Assembly: GCA_051984675.1 (NCBI GenBank)
Contig: JBPYFK010000156.1
Span: 7,782-71,781 of the forward strand
Reading direction: 5' to 3'
DNA from: JBPYFK01 sp051984675
GTDB taxonomy: Bacteria; Actinomycetota; Actinomycetes; Mycobacteriales; Pseudonocardiaceae
DNA: 64,000 nt
Numbering within the stretch: the stretch's first letter is position 1; the number at the start of each line of letters is the position of its first letter. Made by a program: the position numbers and the translations under genes. The notes beneath the pieces are model-generated. The model was not told where the DNA came from. It made no database searches and saw only the letters and a program-made list of their open reading frames with translations. Positions 33,901-42,844 of the stretch are shown here, one piece after another.

Positions 33901-34872
33901 CTACAACCAGTCGCGTTTCTTGAACAGGACGTAGAGTCCCCCGGACAAGCCGATGATGGCGATCGTCGAGGCCCAGAAACCCCATTCCACCTGGAAACCG
34001 GGGTAGGGCACGTTCTGCCCGTAGAACCCCGTGACGGCGGTGGGCACGGCGATGATGGCGGCCCAGCTGGTCACCTTCTTCATGATCGTGTTGAGGTGGT
34101 AACCCTGGATGTTCAGCTGGGTTTCCCGGATCGTCGTGATCAGGTCCCGCAGCGACTCGGTCCATTCGGACGCCCGAAGGACGTGGTCGTAGACGTCCTG
34201 GAAATACGGCACCATCGCCTCGTCGAGCAGGTGCAGGTCGCGGCGCATCAGCGAGTTGACCACCTCCCGCATCGGGAGGACCACGCGGCGTAGCCGGACC
34301 AGGCTCTTGCGTAGGCGCAACGAGCGGCGCTGGACGTCGTGGTGGTCGGGCCGATCGTCGAAGACGAGGTCTTCGAGCGCCTCGATCTCCTCGTCCAGCG
34401 TCTGTGCGGCCTGGAAATGACCGTCGACGATGTAGTCGAGCAGGCCGTGAATCAGGTAGGCCACCCCGGACTTGGCCATCTCCGTCGACGAATCCCACCG
34501 CTGCAGCACGGAGTCGATCGCGAACGACTCGTCCTTGCGCACCGTCACCAGCGCACGGTCGGTGATGAAGGCAGCGAGCTCCGAGGTCGCCAGCCCACCG
34601 GTCGCTTCATCGAAGCGCACGGCGTAGGCGGTGAGGAAGGAGTGTGAGTCGTAGCGGTCCAGCTTCGGGCGCTGATGCTCGTGGACGGCGTCTTCCACCG
34701 CCAGCTCGTGCAACCCGAGTTCCTCGCTGATCGTGCTCAGTTCCGACTCGTTCGGTGCGCAGAAGTCCAACCAGACCGTCGCCTGTGGATCTTCCAGGTA
34801 GTCGGAAACGTCCGCTACGGGAAAGTCCTCCCGTTCGAGTACGCCGTTTCGATACAAGCGGGTTCGGGCCAT
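33901..34872 (-). CDS. corA: CorA-family divalent-cation channel
   Basis: This 323-aa protein has the large cytosolic domain, a long helix and two C-terminal membrane segments (IIAVPTAVTGFYGQNVPYPG and ASTIAIIGLSGGLYVLF). The signature loop after TM1 reads YGQN instead of the canonical YGMN; GxN variants occur in the wider family. It should carry Mg2+ or related divalent cations. The C-terminus KKRDWL is the usual basic end. Separate transcription unit. Confidence 0.85.
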   Translation of the reverse strand: MARTRLYRNGVLEREDFPVADVSDYLEDPQATVWLDFCAPNESELSTISEELGLHELAVEDAVHEHQRPKLDRYDSHSFLTAYAVRFDEATGGLATSELAAFITDRALVTVRKDESFAIDSVLQRWDSSTEMAKSGVAYLIHGLLDYIVDGHFQAAQTLDEEIEALEDLVFDDRPDHHDVQRRSLRLRKSLVRLRRVVLPMREVVNSLMRRDLHLLDEAMVPYFQDVYDHVLRASEWTESLRDLITTIRETQLNIQGYHLNTIMKKVTSWAAIIAVPTAVTGFYGQNVPYPGFQVEWGFWASTIAIIGLSGGLYVLFKKRDWL

Positions 34873-34932
34873 GGCCGCTCACAGTATCGGCCGGTCGCGG
34901 GGAAACGGAAGGTCAGGCGGCAGCGGTCCGCA

Positions 34933-36138
34933 CTACCCGTCCCAGGTGTGAAACAGCAGCCCGGGGTGGGGTTTGGGACGGAATGACGTCGACTTGCACG
35001 GCAGCCGCAGTCCCGCCGCGGCCGCGGTGACGAGGTCGGCGTGCCGGGGAGGTGCCAGCAGAACCGCGACACCGCCATACTCGCGGACCTGGTCAAGCGC
35101 CTTGGTCGGACTCGACTCGTACCAGACGTGCGAGGGCGCGTCCGGTGTCTTCCACAACGCTTCGATGAGGCTCGCGTGCAGCACACCGAGGTGCATCCGC
35201 CTGAGCGGCGCTGGCCAGCGCTCCAGGGTATGCGCCAGGAACCGCTGGTCAGGGTCGGTGAGCAGGAACACGCCGCGCGGGGCGGCGACGACAAAGGCAG
35301 GACCACGGCGAGCCTGCTGCTTGAGCGTGCGCAGCCACGCCGTCAAGTCCCCGCCGAGCGGGGTGACGCGAAAGGGCCCGGTCGCGGCGCGCAGCGCCTG
35401 CGCGGGGTCGGTCGACGGCAGCACCCGGTGGATTGGCGCGAGCTGCGGCCGGTACTGCCGGACATCCACCAGCAGACCGGAGGTCATCTCCCACGGACCC
35501 TCGGCGTAGCCCTCGGCGACGAGCTGCCGGCGCAGCTGGCGGGCGGCGGCGAGGCGGTGGTGGCCGTCCGCGAGGAACGCCGGCCGGCGGCTGAGTTCGT
35601 CACGGATGTCGTCCGCAACGTCACGGTCTGTGATGGGCCAAAGGCGGTGCCGTTGCCCGTCCGAGCCGAGGACGTCGGTGACGGGCGGCTGGCGAGTGGC
35701 CGCCGCCAGGTGGCTGGAGGCGCGGCCGTCGCCGGAGTACGCGAGCAGCAGCGGGTCCATGCTCATCTCGCCGGTGCGGAGCAACTCGGCGATGCCATCG
35801 ACCCGGTCCGGCAGGATCCGCTCGTGGGGGAGCAGCGTGCTGTCCACATGCACGGCGGCGACCAGTCCGCGCTGGCTTCCGCGCGGCCCGGATTGCTCGT
35901 AGGCGTACAACGCCGGCGAATGATCGCGGACAACCGCGCCGGACCGTTGCCACGCGCGGAAGGTGTTCGCGGCCTCCAACGCCGAGGTGTAGCGGTGCCC
36001 GGCGTCCTGGTCCCACGGGGTGGCGTACCGGGCCGCCAGCCGTCGCAGCTCATGGTCCGCGACACGCCACGCGCGAAAGGGGAAGACCTCGATACCGGGT
36101 GCGGGTGGGGTGCTGGGTGTGCTGTGGGCGTCGTGCAC
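34933..36138 (-). CDS. DUF1015-family protein
   Basis: GTG 36138, 10 nt after GAGGA, gives 401 aa. Family features are FPFRAWR at the start (usual form PFRGLRY), SALEAANTFRAWQRSGAVVR, LYAYEQ, LLPHERILP, FLADGHHRLAAARQLRR and LHASLIEALW. Members are widespread and of unproven function, though some are annotated near serine metabolism (SerC-associated). No neighbour explains it here. Confidence 0.75.
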   Translation of the reverse strand: MHDAHSTPSTPPAPGIEVFPFRAWRVADHELRRLAARYATPWDQDAGHRYTSALEAANTFRAWQRSGAVVRDHSPALYAYEQSGPRGSQRGLVAAVHVDSTLLPHERILPDRVDGIAELLRTGEMSMDPLLLAYSGDGRASSHLAAATRQPPVTDVLGSDGQRHRLWPITDRDVADDIRDELSRRPAFLADGHHRLAAARQLRRQLVAEGYAEGPWEMTSGLLVDVRQYRPQLAPIHRVLPSTDPAQALRAATGPFRVTPLGGDLTAWLRTLKQQARRGPAFVVAAPRGVFLLTDPDQRFLAHTLERWPAPLRRMHLGVLHASLIEALWKTPDAPSHVWYESSPTKALDQVREYGGVAVLLAPPRHADLVTAAAAGLRLPCKSTSFRPKPHPGLLFHTWDG

Positions 36139-36315
36139 GGCACCAGTGTCCTCAGGCCGGAATGTGCTCTCGCGAACCGGGCGGCTCGCCAGCAGCCCGG
36201 CGAACCGGTGACCGCGTTGGCCGCGATCATCCGCGCTGGTGATCCATGTCGACCACGGACGTGGATTTCCCCTATTGACGGGGGAGTTCGCCATCATCCA
36301 CAGGTGACGCCCAGG

Positions 36316-37500
36316 TCATTCGCGAGTGAACCAGGCATACCAGTCGCGGCTGGAGGGAGAAAGGTAGTGTTGCGGCGGAAGTTTCTGCGCCGGATACAGC
36401 CGGAATCCCGATGCCCCCGTCGCCGCTGGGTGGAAGTACACGCCGCTGATCCAGTCCGGGTTGATGTCCAGCTCCATGCCCCGCACCACGCCGGCAGCCC
36501 GCAGGATGTTTCCCAGCGTGCACACCGACAGCGCTGGGCCCGCCACGTACACCTCGGCGCCGTCGGCGGTGACACCGAAAGCGGACCGGTCGATGTAGGC
36601 GGCATTACCGACCGTCACACCCCATTCGTCACTGCCGCCGGTCTGGCAGGTGGGGTTGACCTGGCCGTTGTCCACCAGTGGCACGAGGTTCTGCCGCACG
36701 CTGACGACCTCCGGGGTCATGCGCACTTCCTGGTTCCAGGTGCCCACCTCGGCGGTGCCGTCCTTGCGCAGTACCAGGCTGGCGGCGCCGTCGGCCAGCG
36801 GTGCCACGGTGTGGCCTTCGCTGTAATAGCCGCCGTGGCTCTCGTTGCGCGGCAGGCGGAAACCGCCGTTGAACGCGGCGGCCACGGAATGCTGCTCGGC
36901 CGGGGTCAGCGAGGAGGCTGCCTGCCAGGAGCCGCCGGGATCGCTGGTGCCGGGGCGCAACTGACCCCGGACCAGGGTGCGGTCCATCCACATCACGCCG
37001 GCCAGGTAGGACGTGTGTTGCGCGTCCGGGCGCACCTGGGCCACCCGGACGGCTGGTTGCCCGTGGACGGTGGTCACGGTCTGCCACTGGCCTTCGCCGG
37101 GCAGGGGGACGCCCCCGGCCAGGTTCGGGATCGGCGCGGGAGCAGGCAGTCCGAGGGCGGGCGCTTGGCGGGGTTTGGGCAGCGGAGGCGCGGGAGCCAC
37201 CACGCCCTGGGCGACCGGAATGCCACCAGGCGGCGCTCCACCCACCCGAGGCTTTTCTTCCTGGTACTGCTGCTGTTCGAGGTACGTGACGACGCCGCCA
37301 AGACCGTGGTCGCGCGCCCACTCCGCGAGCCGAGCCGGCGTACTGTCCGACCCGGGTGCGGCTAGCACGCGACCGACCGACCAGCCGACCAGCACAACGA
37401 ACACGCAGAGTATGGCGAGGCCGCTTAGCGACACTCGGCGTAGCCAGGGGCGCCGTAATCGGGGCTCAAACGACCGCACGCGCCTATCTTGCACTGCCAC
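36316..37500 (-). CDS. Exported phosphodiester-glycosidase-domain protein (NAGPA/DUF2233)
   Basis: This 394-aa protein has a basic N-terminus and one membrane segment (LSGLAILCVFVVLVGWSVG), then a Pro-rich linker (residues about 85-130), then the NAGPA-like domain: VAAAFNGGFRLP, GGYYSEGHTV, AAYIDRSAFGVTADG, GVVRGMELDINPDW. The family removes sugars from glycosyl-phosphodiesters, for example at mammalian N-acetylglucosamine-phosphodiesters or bacterial cell-wall polymers. Anchored outside the membrane. The start overlaps the sulfotransferase stop by 17 bp, so it may be the last gene of the sulfation operon. Confidence 0.7.
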   Translation of the reverse strand: MAVQDRRVRSFEPRLRRPWLRRVSLSGLAILCVFVVLVGWSVGRVLAAPGSDSTPARLAEWARDHGLGGVVTYLEQQQYQEEKPRVGGAPPGGIPVAQGVVAPAPPLPKPRQAPALGLPAPAPIPNLAGGVPLPGEGQWQTVTTVHGQPAVRVAQVRPDAQHTSYLAGVMWMDRTLVRGQLRPGTSDPGGSWQAASSLTPAEQHSVAAAFNGGFRLPRNESHGGYYSEGHTVAPLADGAASLVLRKDGTAEVGTWNQEVRMTPEVVSVRQNLVPLVDNGQVNPTCQTGGSDEWGVTVGNAAYIDRSAFGVTADGAEVYVAGPALSVCTLGNILRAAGVVRGMELDINPDWISGVYFHPAATGASGFRLYPAQKLPPQHYLSPSSRDWYAWFTRE

Positions 37501-38224
37501 GCTCGGGTGATCGCGGGCCCCCCTTCAGGTGACCGGACGAGGCCGGGATGTCGGGGTGGTCGAACGGCGACGGGAACCGGCCTTCCCGCCGGATACGTGC
37601 GATCAGCTCGGGCATCGAACCGGTGTCGTTGATGTGCGGGAAATCCTCGGCCGGAACGTCGACGCCGAGGAACTCGCACAGTGGCCGCCAGCCCTCGCTG
37701 ACGTGGAAGACCAGCAGGCGCTCCGGCGGTACGGTGGCGCGGACCTCGGCGTTGTGCTTGGTGAAGACCTCGATCGCGTGGGCGCGGTCGGCGAAGCGAC
37801 CGGCGAACGTGCCGTCCCAGATCATCCTCCTGATCGTGGGGCGGAGGCGATCGATCACGACGTCCTCGTCTGTCCCGGACCCGGGGGTGTCATTCGTGCC
37901 GATCTGGTAGATAGTGTTGTACGTGCTTTCGTACCACCGATCGGGATCACGCTCGGTGAGGATCACCTTCGACTCCGGGTAGTGGCCGACGAGCTCGCGC
38001 CAGAACGCGCATCCCGGCCAGTCCACAGTGGACTGATAACCCGCGAAGGTCTCGTCCCACGCGACGTTCTCCCCGCTGAGTGCACGTCTCCAGTCGTGGA
38101 CACGCTCAGGCTCGGCCAGCAGCTCGTACATGTGGTAACAGGGCCCGAATCCCAGATGGTCCAGTGCGGCCTTCAGGGAGGCGGTCCCGGTACGGCCGAA
38201 ACCAGCGCCAATGACCTTCATCAT
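37484..38224 (-). CDS. Sulfotransferase family protein
   Basis: This 246-aa protein has the PAPS 5'-phosphosulfate loop GFGRTGTASLKAALDHLGF at residues 8-26 and the 3'-phosphate region SKVILTERDPDRWYEST, as in the small eukaryote-like sulfotransferase group (Sulfotransfer_4 type). It transfers sulfate from PAPS to a hydroxyl or amine acceptor. It starts 83 bp after cysN in the same direction, giving a PAPS-forming and PAPS-using operon. The acceptor is unknown. Contains the perfect palindrome GTCCACAGTGGAC at 38021-38033. Confidence 0.8.
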   Translation of the reverse strand: MMKVIGAGFGRTGTASLKAALDHLGFGPCYHMYELLAEPERVHDWRRALSGENVAWDETFAGYQSTVDWPGCAFWRELVGHYPESKVILTERDPDRWYESTYNTIYQIGTNDTPGSGTDEDVVIDRLRPTIRRMIWDGTFAGRFADRAHAIEVFTKHNAEVRATVPPERLLVFHVSEGWRPLCEFLGVDVPAEDFPHINDTGSMPELIARIRREGRFPSPFDHPDIPASSGHLKGGPRSPERGSAR

Positions 38225-38307
38225 CGCGGTCTTCCTTCCTTACCCGTTAGATGGGCCCCCGTTTCCGTTGGTCCCGTTTGCGTTGGGCCGCTTCCGTTGG
38301 ACACGGG

Positions 38308-39576
38308 TCAGCTGGTTCGTGTGATCACGACGGCGCCGGCGGTGGCATGGGTTACCTCGTCGACGAGGATGCCGCCCCCGGTGTGCCGGTTGCGTGCGTA
38401 TGCGTCGCAAAACACCGGTTCCGCGAGTTCCACCCGCACCGAGCCGATGTCGTTGAGCCGCAGTTCGGGGGCACCTTCGCGGGCCTTCGTCGTGACATCC
38501 AGGCGGTGGTTCAGTCGGGTCACGACCGCGTGTGTCGTCCGGGTGGTGTGCTTGAACATCAGCCGCGACCCCTCGCGAAGGACGGGCTCGGCGGTCAGCC
38601 AGCACACCATGGCGTCGAATGACCAGGTGGTGGTTGGTGCGTCGTCCGGGTCGCAGAGCATGTCTCCGCGGCTGATGCCGATCGGATCGTTCGTCCGCAC
38701 GGATACCGACAACGGCGGACCGGCTTCCGGCAACGATCCGTCCTTAGTGTCGATGCTCGCGACGCGGGTGGTGCGTCCAGAGGGGAGGTGGAGCAGTTCA
38801 CCGCCCGCGACCAACCTTCCACCGGTGACTTGCCCGGCATAAAGGTTCGCACCGGACGTGGAATGGAGGACGGACTGCACGGGATACCGCAGACCGCCGC
38901 CGGCCCACGCCGAAGCCACCGGTACCCGTTCGAGATGTTCCAGCAGCGTGGGACCCTGATACCAGGGCATGGCGCCGGATCGGTTGACGACGTTGTCGCC
39001 GTGCAGTGCCGAAACCGGGATCTTCGTGACCGCGTCCACCGTGAGACCACTCGCGAAGTCGTCGAACGCACGCGCGATCCGCGCGAAAGCGTCTTGGTCA
39101 TACCCGACCAGATCCATCTTGTTCACCGCGAGCACGAGATGCGGGACGCGAAGGAGACCCGCCACCACGGCGTGCCGGCGGCTCTGCTCGGTGAGCCCGT
39201 GACGTGCGTCGACCAGCACGACCGCGAGATCCGAGTTCGACGCGCCCGTGACCATGTTGCGGGTGTATTCCGCATGGCCCGGAGTGTCGGCCAGGATGAA
39301 GGCGCGGGCAGCGGTCTCGAAATAGCGGTGCGCGACATCGATGGTGATGCCTTGCTCCCGTTCGGCCCGCAGGCCGTCGGTGAGCAGGGCGAGGTCGGGA
39401 CCCACGTCGTCGCGGTCCCGGCTGGCGCGCTCAACCGCTTCCAGCTGGTCGGTCAGCAACGACTTCGAATCGTGCAGCAACCGACCAATGAGCGTACTCT
39501 TGCCCGCGTCGACCGCTCCCGCAGTGGCGAAACGCAGCAACCCGCGGGAGAGCATCGGGGTTTCGGGCTGCGCCAT
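38308..39576 (-). CDS. cysN: Sulfate adenylyltransferase subunit 1, GTPase
   Basis: This 422-aa protein is an EF-Tu-like GTPase: P-loop GAVDAGKSTLIGRLLHDSKS at residues about 16-35, DTPGHAEYTRNM (switch II), NKMDLVGYD, followed by beta-barrel domains. With CysD it forms ATP sulfurylase, making APS from ATP and sulfate with GTP hydrolysis. It has no C-terminal APS kinase domain; that activity is in the separate gene at 41.2-42.7 kb. The ATG shares one base with the cysD stop. Three ~15-bp repeats (ACGGAAACGGG type) lie just past the stop at 38262-38305 and could code an NGNG tail in another frame. Confidence 0.9.
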   Translation of the reverse strand: MAQPETPMLSRGLLRFATAGAVDAGKSTLIGRLLHDSKSLLTDQLEAVERASRDRDDVGPDLALLTDGLRAEREQGITIDVAHRYFETAARAFILADTPGHAEYTRNMVTGASNSDLAVVLVDARHGLTEQSRRHAVVAGLLRVPHLVLAVNKMDLVGYDQDAFARIARAFDDFASGLTVDAVTKIPVSALHGDNVVNRSGAMPWYQGPTLLEHLERVPVASAWAGGGLRYPVQSVLHSTSGANLYAGQVTGGRLVAGGELLHLPSGRTTRVASIDTKDGSLPEAGPPLSVSVRTNDPIGISRGDMLCDPDDAPTTTWSFDAMVCWLTAEPVLREGSRLMFKHTTRTTHAVVTRLNHRLDVTTKAREGAPELRLNDIGSVRVELAEPVFCDAYARNRHTGGGILVDEVTHATAGAVVITRTS

Positions 39577-40502
39577 CAGAAGTACCCTTCCCGCTTGCGG
39601 TCCTCCATCGCCGCCGACCCGGCGCGATCATCGGCGCGGGTCTGCCCGCGTTCCGACAGCCGCGTCGCGAGGATCTCCGCGAGGACTTCACGGACGGTCG
39701 TCGCCGTGGATTCCACGGCTCCGGTGCACGTCATATCGCCCACCGTCCGAAACCGCACCCATCGCTCGCTGAGGTGCTCGCCCGCTGTGCGAGTCACATA
39801 GGGACTGTCGGCGACCAACATCCCGTCACGTTCGAAGACCTTGCGCCGGTGCGCGAAGTACAGCGACGGGATCTCCACGGCAGAGTGCTCGATGTAGGAC
39901 CAGACATCCCGCTCGGTCCAGTTGGACAGCGGGAAGGCACGAACGTGCTCGCCCGGGTGGATCCGCGTGTTGAACACGTTCCACAACTCGGGACGCTGGT
40001 TGCCCGGGTCCCACTGGCCCCGGGCGTTCCTGAAGGACAGCACCCGTTCCTTGGCGCGTGCACGCTCCTCGTCCCGACGCGCTCCGCCGTAGAGAGCGTC
40101 GAACCCGTGCTCGCGCACCGTATCCAGCAGCGTGACCGATTGCGCGCGGTTGCGCGTCGGCCAGCGCCCGCCCGCCTCGGTGACACGACCGGCGTCGATC
40201 GAGTCCTGCACTGAAGCGATCAGTGCTCGCACGCCGAGCTCCGCGAGCCGGCGGTCCCGGAACCCCAACACTTCGGGGAAGTTGTGTCCGGTGTCGACAT
40301 GCAGCACCGGCAAAGGAATCTGGCCCGGCCAGAACGCCTTCTCCGCCAGCCGCAGCAGAACGGCGGAGTCCTTGCCGCCGGAGAACAGCAAGGCGGGACG
40401 CCGGAACTCGGCCGCGACCTCGCGAAGAACGTGGATGGCCTCGGCCTCAAGGCAATCCAGTCTGGACGGTTCCAGGTCGTCGGGGCGGGACGGGTGAGAC
40501 AT
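39576..40502 (-). CDS. cysD: Sulfate adenylyltransferase subunit 2
   Basis: The second of two consecutive ATGs (40502) has the better spacing from GGAGG; 308 aa. The PP-loop ATP-pyrophosphatase motif LLFSGGKDSAVLLRLAEKAF lies at residues about 41-60, followed by HVDTGHNFPEVLGFRD, FDALYGGARRDEERARAKER and NVFNTRIHPGEHVRAFPLSN, all standard for CysD. It adenylates sulfate together with CysN. Coupled with cysQ upstream (ATGA/TGATG joints) and cysN downstream. Confidence 0.92.
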   Translation of the reverse strand: MSHPSRPDDLEPSRLDCLEAEAIHVLREVAAEFRRPALLFSGGKDSAVLLRLAEKAFWPGQIPLPVLHVDTGHNFPEVLGFRDRRLAELGVRALIASVQDSIDAGRVTEAGGRWPTRNRAQSVTLLDTVREHGFDALYGGARRDEERARAKERVLSFRNARGQWDPGNQRPELWNVFNTRIHPGEHVRAFPLSNWTERDVWSYIEHSAVEIPSLYFAHRRKVFERDGMLVADSPYVTRTAGEHLSERWVRFRTVGDMTCTGAVESTATTVREVLAEILATRLSERGQTRADDRAGSAAMEDRKREGYF

Positions 40503-41254
40503 CATGTCCCCTCCACGTCGTCCAGAGCCTCCAGGAGTGCCTCCGCACAGTCGGGATGGCACACCAACAGATCGGGTAACCACGGTTCAGGCTGGTTGTA
40601 GACCAGCGGTGCACCGTCGAGGCGGGAAGTGTGCAGTCCCACCGCCTGTGCGACCGCGACCGGAGCGGCGGAATCCCACTCGTACTGCCCGCCCGCATGC
40701 ACATACGCCTCCACGTCGCCGAGAACGACGGCAGCGATCTTCGCCCCGGCCGAACCCATGGGGACGGTCGTCGCGCCTACGCTCGCGGCGAGCGTGTCCA
40801 CGAACGTGGGCGGCCGGCTTCGGCTCACGGCGATGCGCATCCGACCATCGCCGCGCGCGGGACGCCGTGGCAGGTGCATCGTGCTCAGAACCGTGTCCCG
40901 CGCCGGCAGAGCGACGGCGCCGGCGACGAGCCGCGTGCCGTGAGCCAGGGCCACATGCACCGCCCAGTCATCGCGACCGCGCTCACCGAACTCGCGGGTA
41001 CCGTCCAGCGGGTCCACGATCCAGACCCGGCTGCCGGGCTCACGCGGCGTTCCGGCGGTGCCGTGTTCGGAGACGATCGAGTCCCCGGGACGGTGTTCCA
41101 TCAGCTCCTCGACCAGGAGCTGATGGCTGCCGTGATCGCCCTCGTCGCGCAGCTCGTCCGCAGTGGATGACCGGCTACCATCCCGGAGGTTGACGAGGTA
41201 CCGACCGGCCGTGCTCACAAGTTCGTGCGCGAGGGCGTGGTCGTCAATGGTCAT
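40502..41254 (-). CDS. cysQ: 3'(2'),5'-bisphosphate nucleotidase
   Basis: This 250-aa inositol-monophosphatase-fold enzyme shows WIVDPLDGTREF (metal-binding DPLDGT) at about residues 86-97 and YEWDSAAPVAVAQAVGL near 195. It removes the 3'-phosphate from PAP, the by-product of sulfotransfer, and can also degrade PAPS. In a PAPS-producing operon this fits recycling after sulfotransferase action. It overlaps the APS-kinase gene by 11 bp and cysD by 1-4 bp. Confidence 0.85.
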   Translation of the reverse strand: MTIDDHALAHELVSTAGRYLVNLRDGSRSSTADELRDEGDHGSHQLLVEELMEHRPGDSIVSEHGTAGTPREPGSRVWIVDPLDGTREFGERGRDDWAVHVALAHGTRLVAGAVALPARDTVLSTMHLPRRPARGDGRMRIAVSRSRPPTFVDTLAASVGATTVPMGSAGAKIAAVVLGDVEAYVHAGGQYEWDSAAPVAVAQAVGLHTSRLDGAPLVYNQPEPWLPDLLVCHPDCAEALLEALDDVEGT

Positions 41255-42743
41255 GCGCAGTTTCCTCCTCCGCGCCGCTGGTGGGACGCACCCAGCCGTG
41301 CGCTCGCAACAAGTCCATGATCTGGAACACCGCCCCCTCGGGAGTCAGCTTCGCGGTGTCCAGCACGAGATCCGCGTCTTCGGGTGATTCATACGGCGCG
41401 GACACCCCTGTGAACTCGGGCAGGTCCCCGCTTCGAGCACTGGCGTACAGCCCCTTGCGGTCCCGTCGCTCACACTCCTCCAGCGAGGTGGCGACATACA
41501 CGAGCACGAACCCGCCGACCTCCCCGACCATCCGGCGTACTTCCGCACGGTCGGCGGCATAGGGCGCGATCGCAGCGCAAATCGCCGTACCGCCGTGCCG
41601 GGTGACCTCCGCCGCGACCCACCCGATGCGGCGCACGTTGCGGCTACGGTCCTCCGGGGAAAAGCCGAGGCCCTCCGAGAGGTTCCGGCGCACGACGTCG
41701 CCATCGAGGAGCGTGACACAACGGTGGTCGCGCAGCGCGAGCTCGTCCTTGAGCTGCCGGGCTATCGTGGACTTTCCTGCGCCGGACAGGCCGGTGAACA
41801 GGACGGTGAACCCGCGTCCGGTCAGCGGCGGATGCGCCTCCTTCTGGTGGACGGCGATTCTGGGCGTGGTAAACCACTGAGGCAGTGCGGCGCCACGATC
41901 GAGAAGCGCGGTGAGCTCTTCCTCGCTGAGATCGGCCTGCCGCTGATCAGCCGGTATCCACTCGGTCGGTCGCCACCGGTTTCGCCGGTCCCTGGCCATC
42001 GGTGGCGGCGCGATGGTGGGGATCGGGGATCGGTCGGTGAGGTGGTCGGTGAGCAGGTGCGTGGCGCCGTAAGCGGCTGCGATGTGCGCGATGAGCAACA
42101 CGTTGCGGTCAGCGCCGGGCGGCCGCTCCCACGGAATGGGCACGATAGTGGTATGGCGAGGTAACTGTGGTTTCGCTGCCAGAATCCCGCGCACCAGGGC
42201 CTCGGGTCGTGGCCCGACCAGGCGTGGCAACACAAGAACCGAAGCACCGAGTTCCCCGACGACATGGCGAATTTGCGCAAGCCCGCGTCGATGGAGAGGC
42301 CGGCGCGGTGACACCGCGAGGACCGGAGCGTTGGGGAAGGCCGACCGCGACCGCACTGCCGCAGCGGGCGGGCGCAACCGGCCCAAGCTGCGACATCGCT
42401 CACCTTCCAGGGAGGCCAACGGGCCGCTGAGGTAAGTCGCGACGTCATCCGACCACGTCGAGGCATTGCGGACAGCGGCCAGCCGTGCCCCCTCTGGATC
42501 GCGCAGCTCAATGGATTCGTATTCGGAGAAATCCGGTGGCACTCGCAGCAGAACCGGAATCGGCCACGGTGTTCCGTCGACGAGCTGTCCGTGCTCGAAC
42601 ACGGATTTCGTATCGGCGGCTCCGAGGAACCCGGTCAGTGGTGGATAAGCGCCATCAAGCAGCAACTCCAGATCGGCCAGCTCGGCCGAATCCGGCACCC
42701 AGATCGGTGGCCCCGTGCCTTTTGGTGTTCTGTTCGTGTTCAC
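41244..42743 (-). CDS. cysC: APS kinase fused to a degenerate ATP-sulfurylase domain
   Basis: GTG 42743 is chosen because it overlaps the TGA of a small ORF with a strong ribosome-binding site (GTGA); 499 aa. Residues about 310-495 are a complete APS kinase: P-loop GLSGAGKS at 318-325, LLDGDVVRRNLSEGLGFSPE, NVRRIGWVAAEV, KGLYASARSG. Residues about 10-240 align with ATP sulfurylase, but the catalytic QTRNPLHRAH has become SPRRPLHRRG, the RDHAG motif reads TDHLTD and the MRMAGPREA region is lost. The sulfurylase half is therefore probably inactive; CysDN supplies that step. The protein makes PAPS from APS. Confidence 0.8.
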   Translation of the reverse strand: MNTNRTPKGTGPPIWVPDSAELADLELLLDGAYPPLTGFLGAADTKSVFEHGQLVDGTPWPIPVLLRVPPDFSEYESIELRDPEGARLAAVRNASTWSDDVATYLSGPLASLEGERCRSLGRLRPPAAAVRSRSAFPNAPVLAVSPRRPLHRRGLAQIRHVVGELGASVLVLPRLVGPRPEALVRGILAAKPQLPRHTTIVPIPWERPPGADRNVLLIAHIAAAYGATHLLTDHLTDRSPIPTIAPPPMARDRRNRWRPTEWIPADQRQADLSEEELTALLDRGAALPQWFTTPRIAVHQKEAHPPLTGRGFTVLFTGLSGAGKSTIARQLKDELALRDHRCVTLLDGDVVRRNLSEGLGFSPEDRSRNVRRIGWVAAEVTRHGGTAICAAIAPYAADRAEVRRMVGEVGGFVLVYVATSLEECERRDRKGLYASARSGDLPEFTGVSAPYESPEDADLVLDTAKLTPEGAVFQIMDLLRAHGWVRPTSGAEEETAHDH

Positions 42744-42844
42744 GCACACCACAGCCAGCGACGCCGCGCGTGCATTTCTCCGCGAGTGACTTTCGGCCCG
42801 ATGACAGTCGTGCCCGGGTAATTGATACCCACCTCGTTTGGCAT
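42740..42844 (-). CDS. Small 34-aa ORF at the head of the sulfation operon
   Basis: ATG 42844 follows AAGGAGG at ideal spacing, the strongest ribosome-binding site in this operon. The peptide begins MPNEVGINYPGTTVIG and ends HARRRWLWCA, and its TGA overlaps the GTG start of the APS-kinase gene. It looks like a translated leader peptide or a short protein whose translation is coupled to the next gene. The Trp-Leu-Trp-Cys end could sense charged tRNA-Cys, but one cysteine alone is weak evidence. I know no family for it. Confidence 0.55.
   Translation of the reverse strand: MPNEVGINYPGTTVIGPKVTRGEMHARRRWLWCA

Noticed and set aside
35041..37365. 774-aa plus-strand frame
   Set aside because: Antisense to the DUF1015 and phosphodiester-glycosidase genes, with no recognisable domain.
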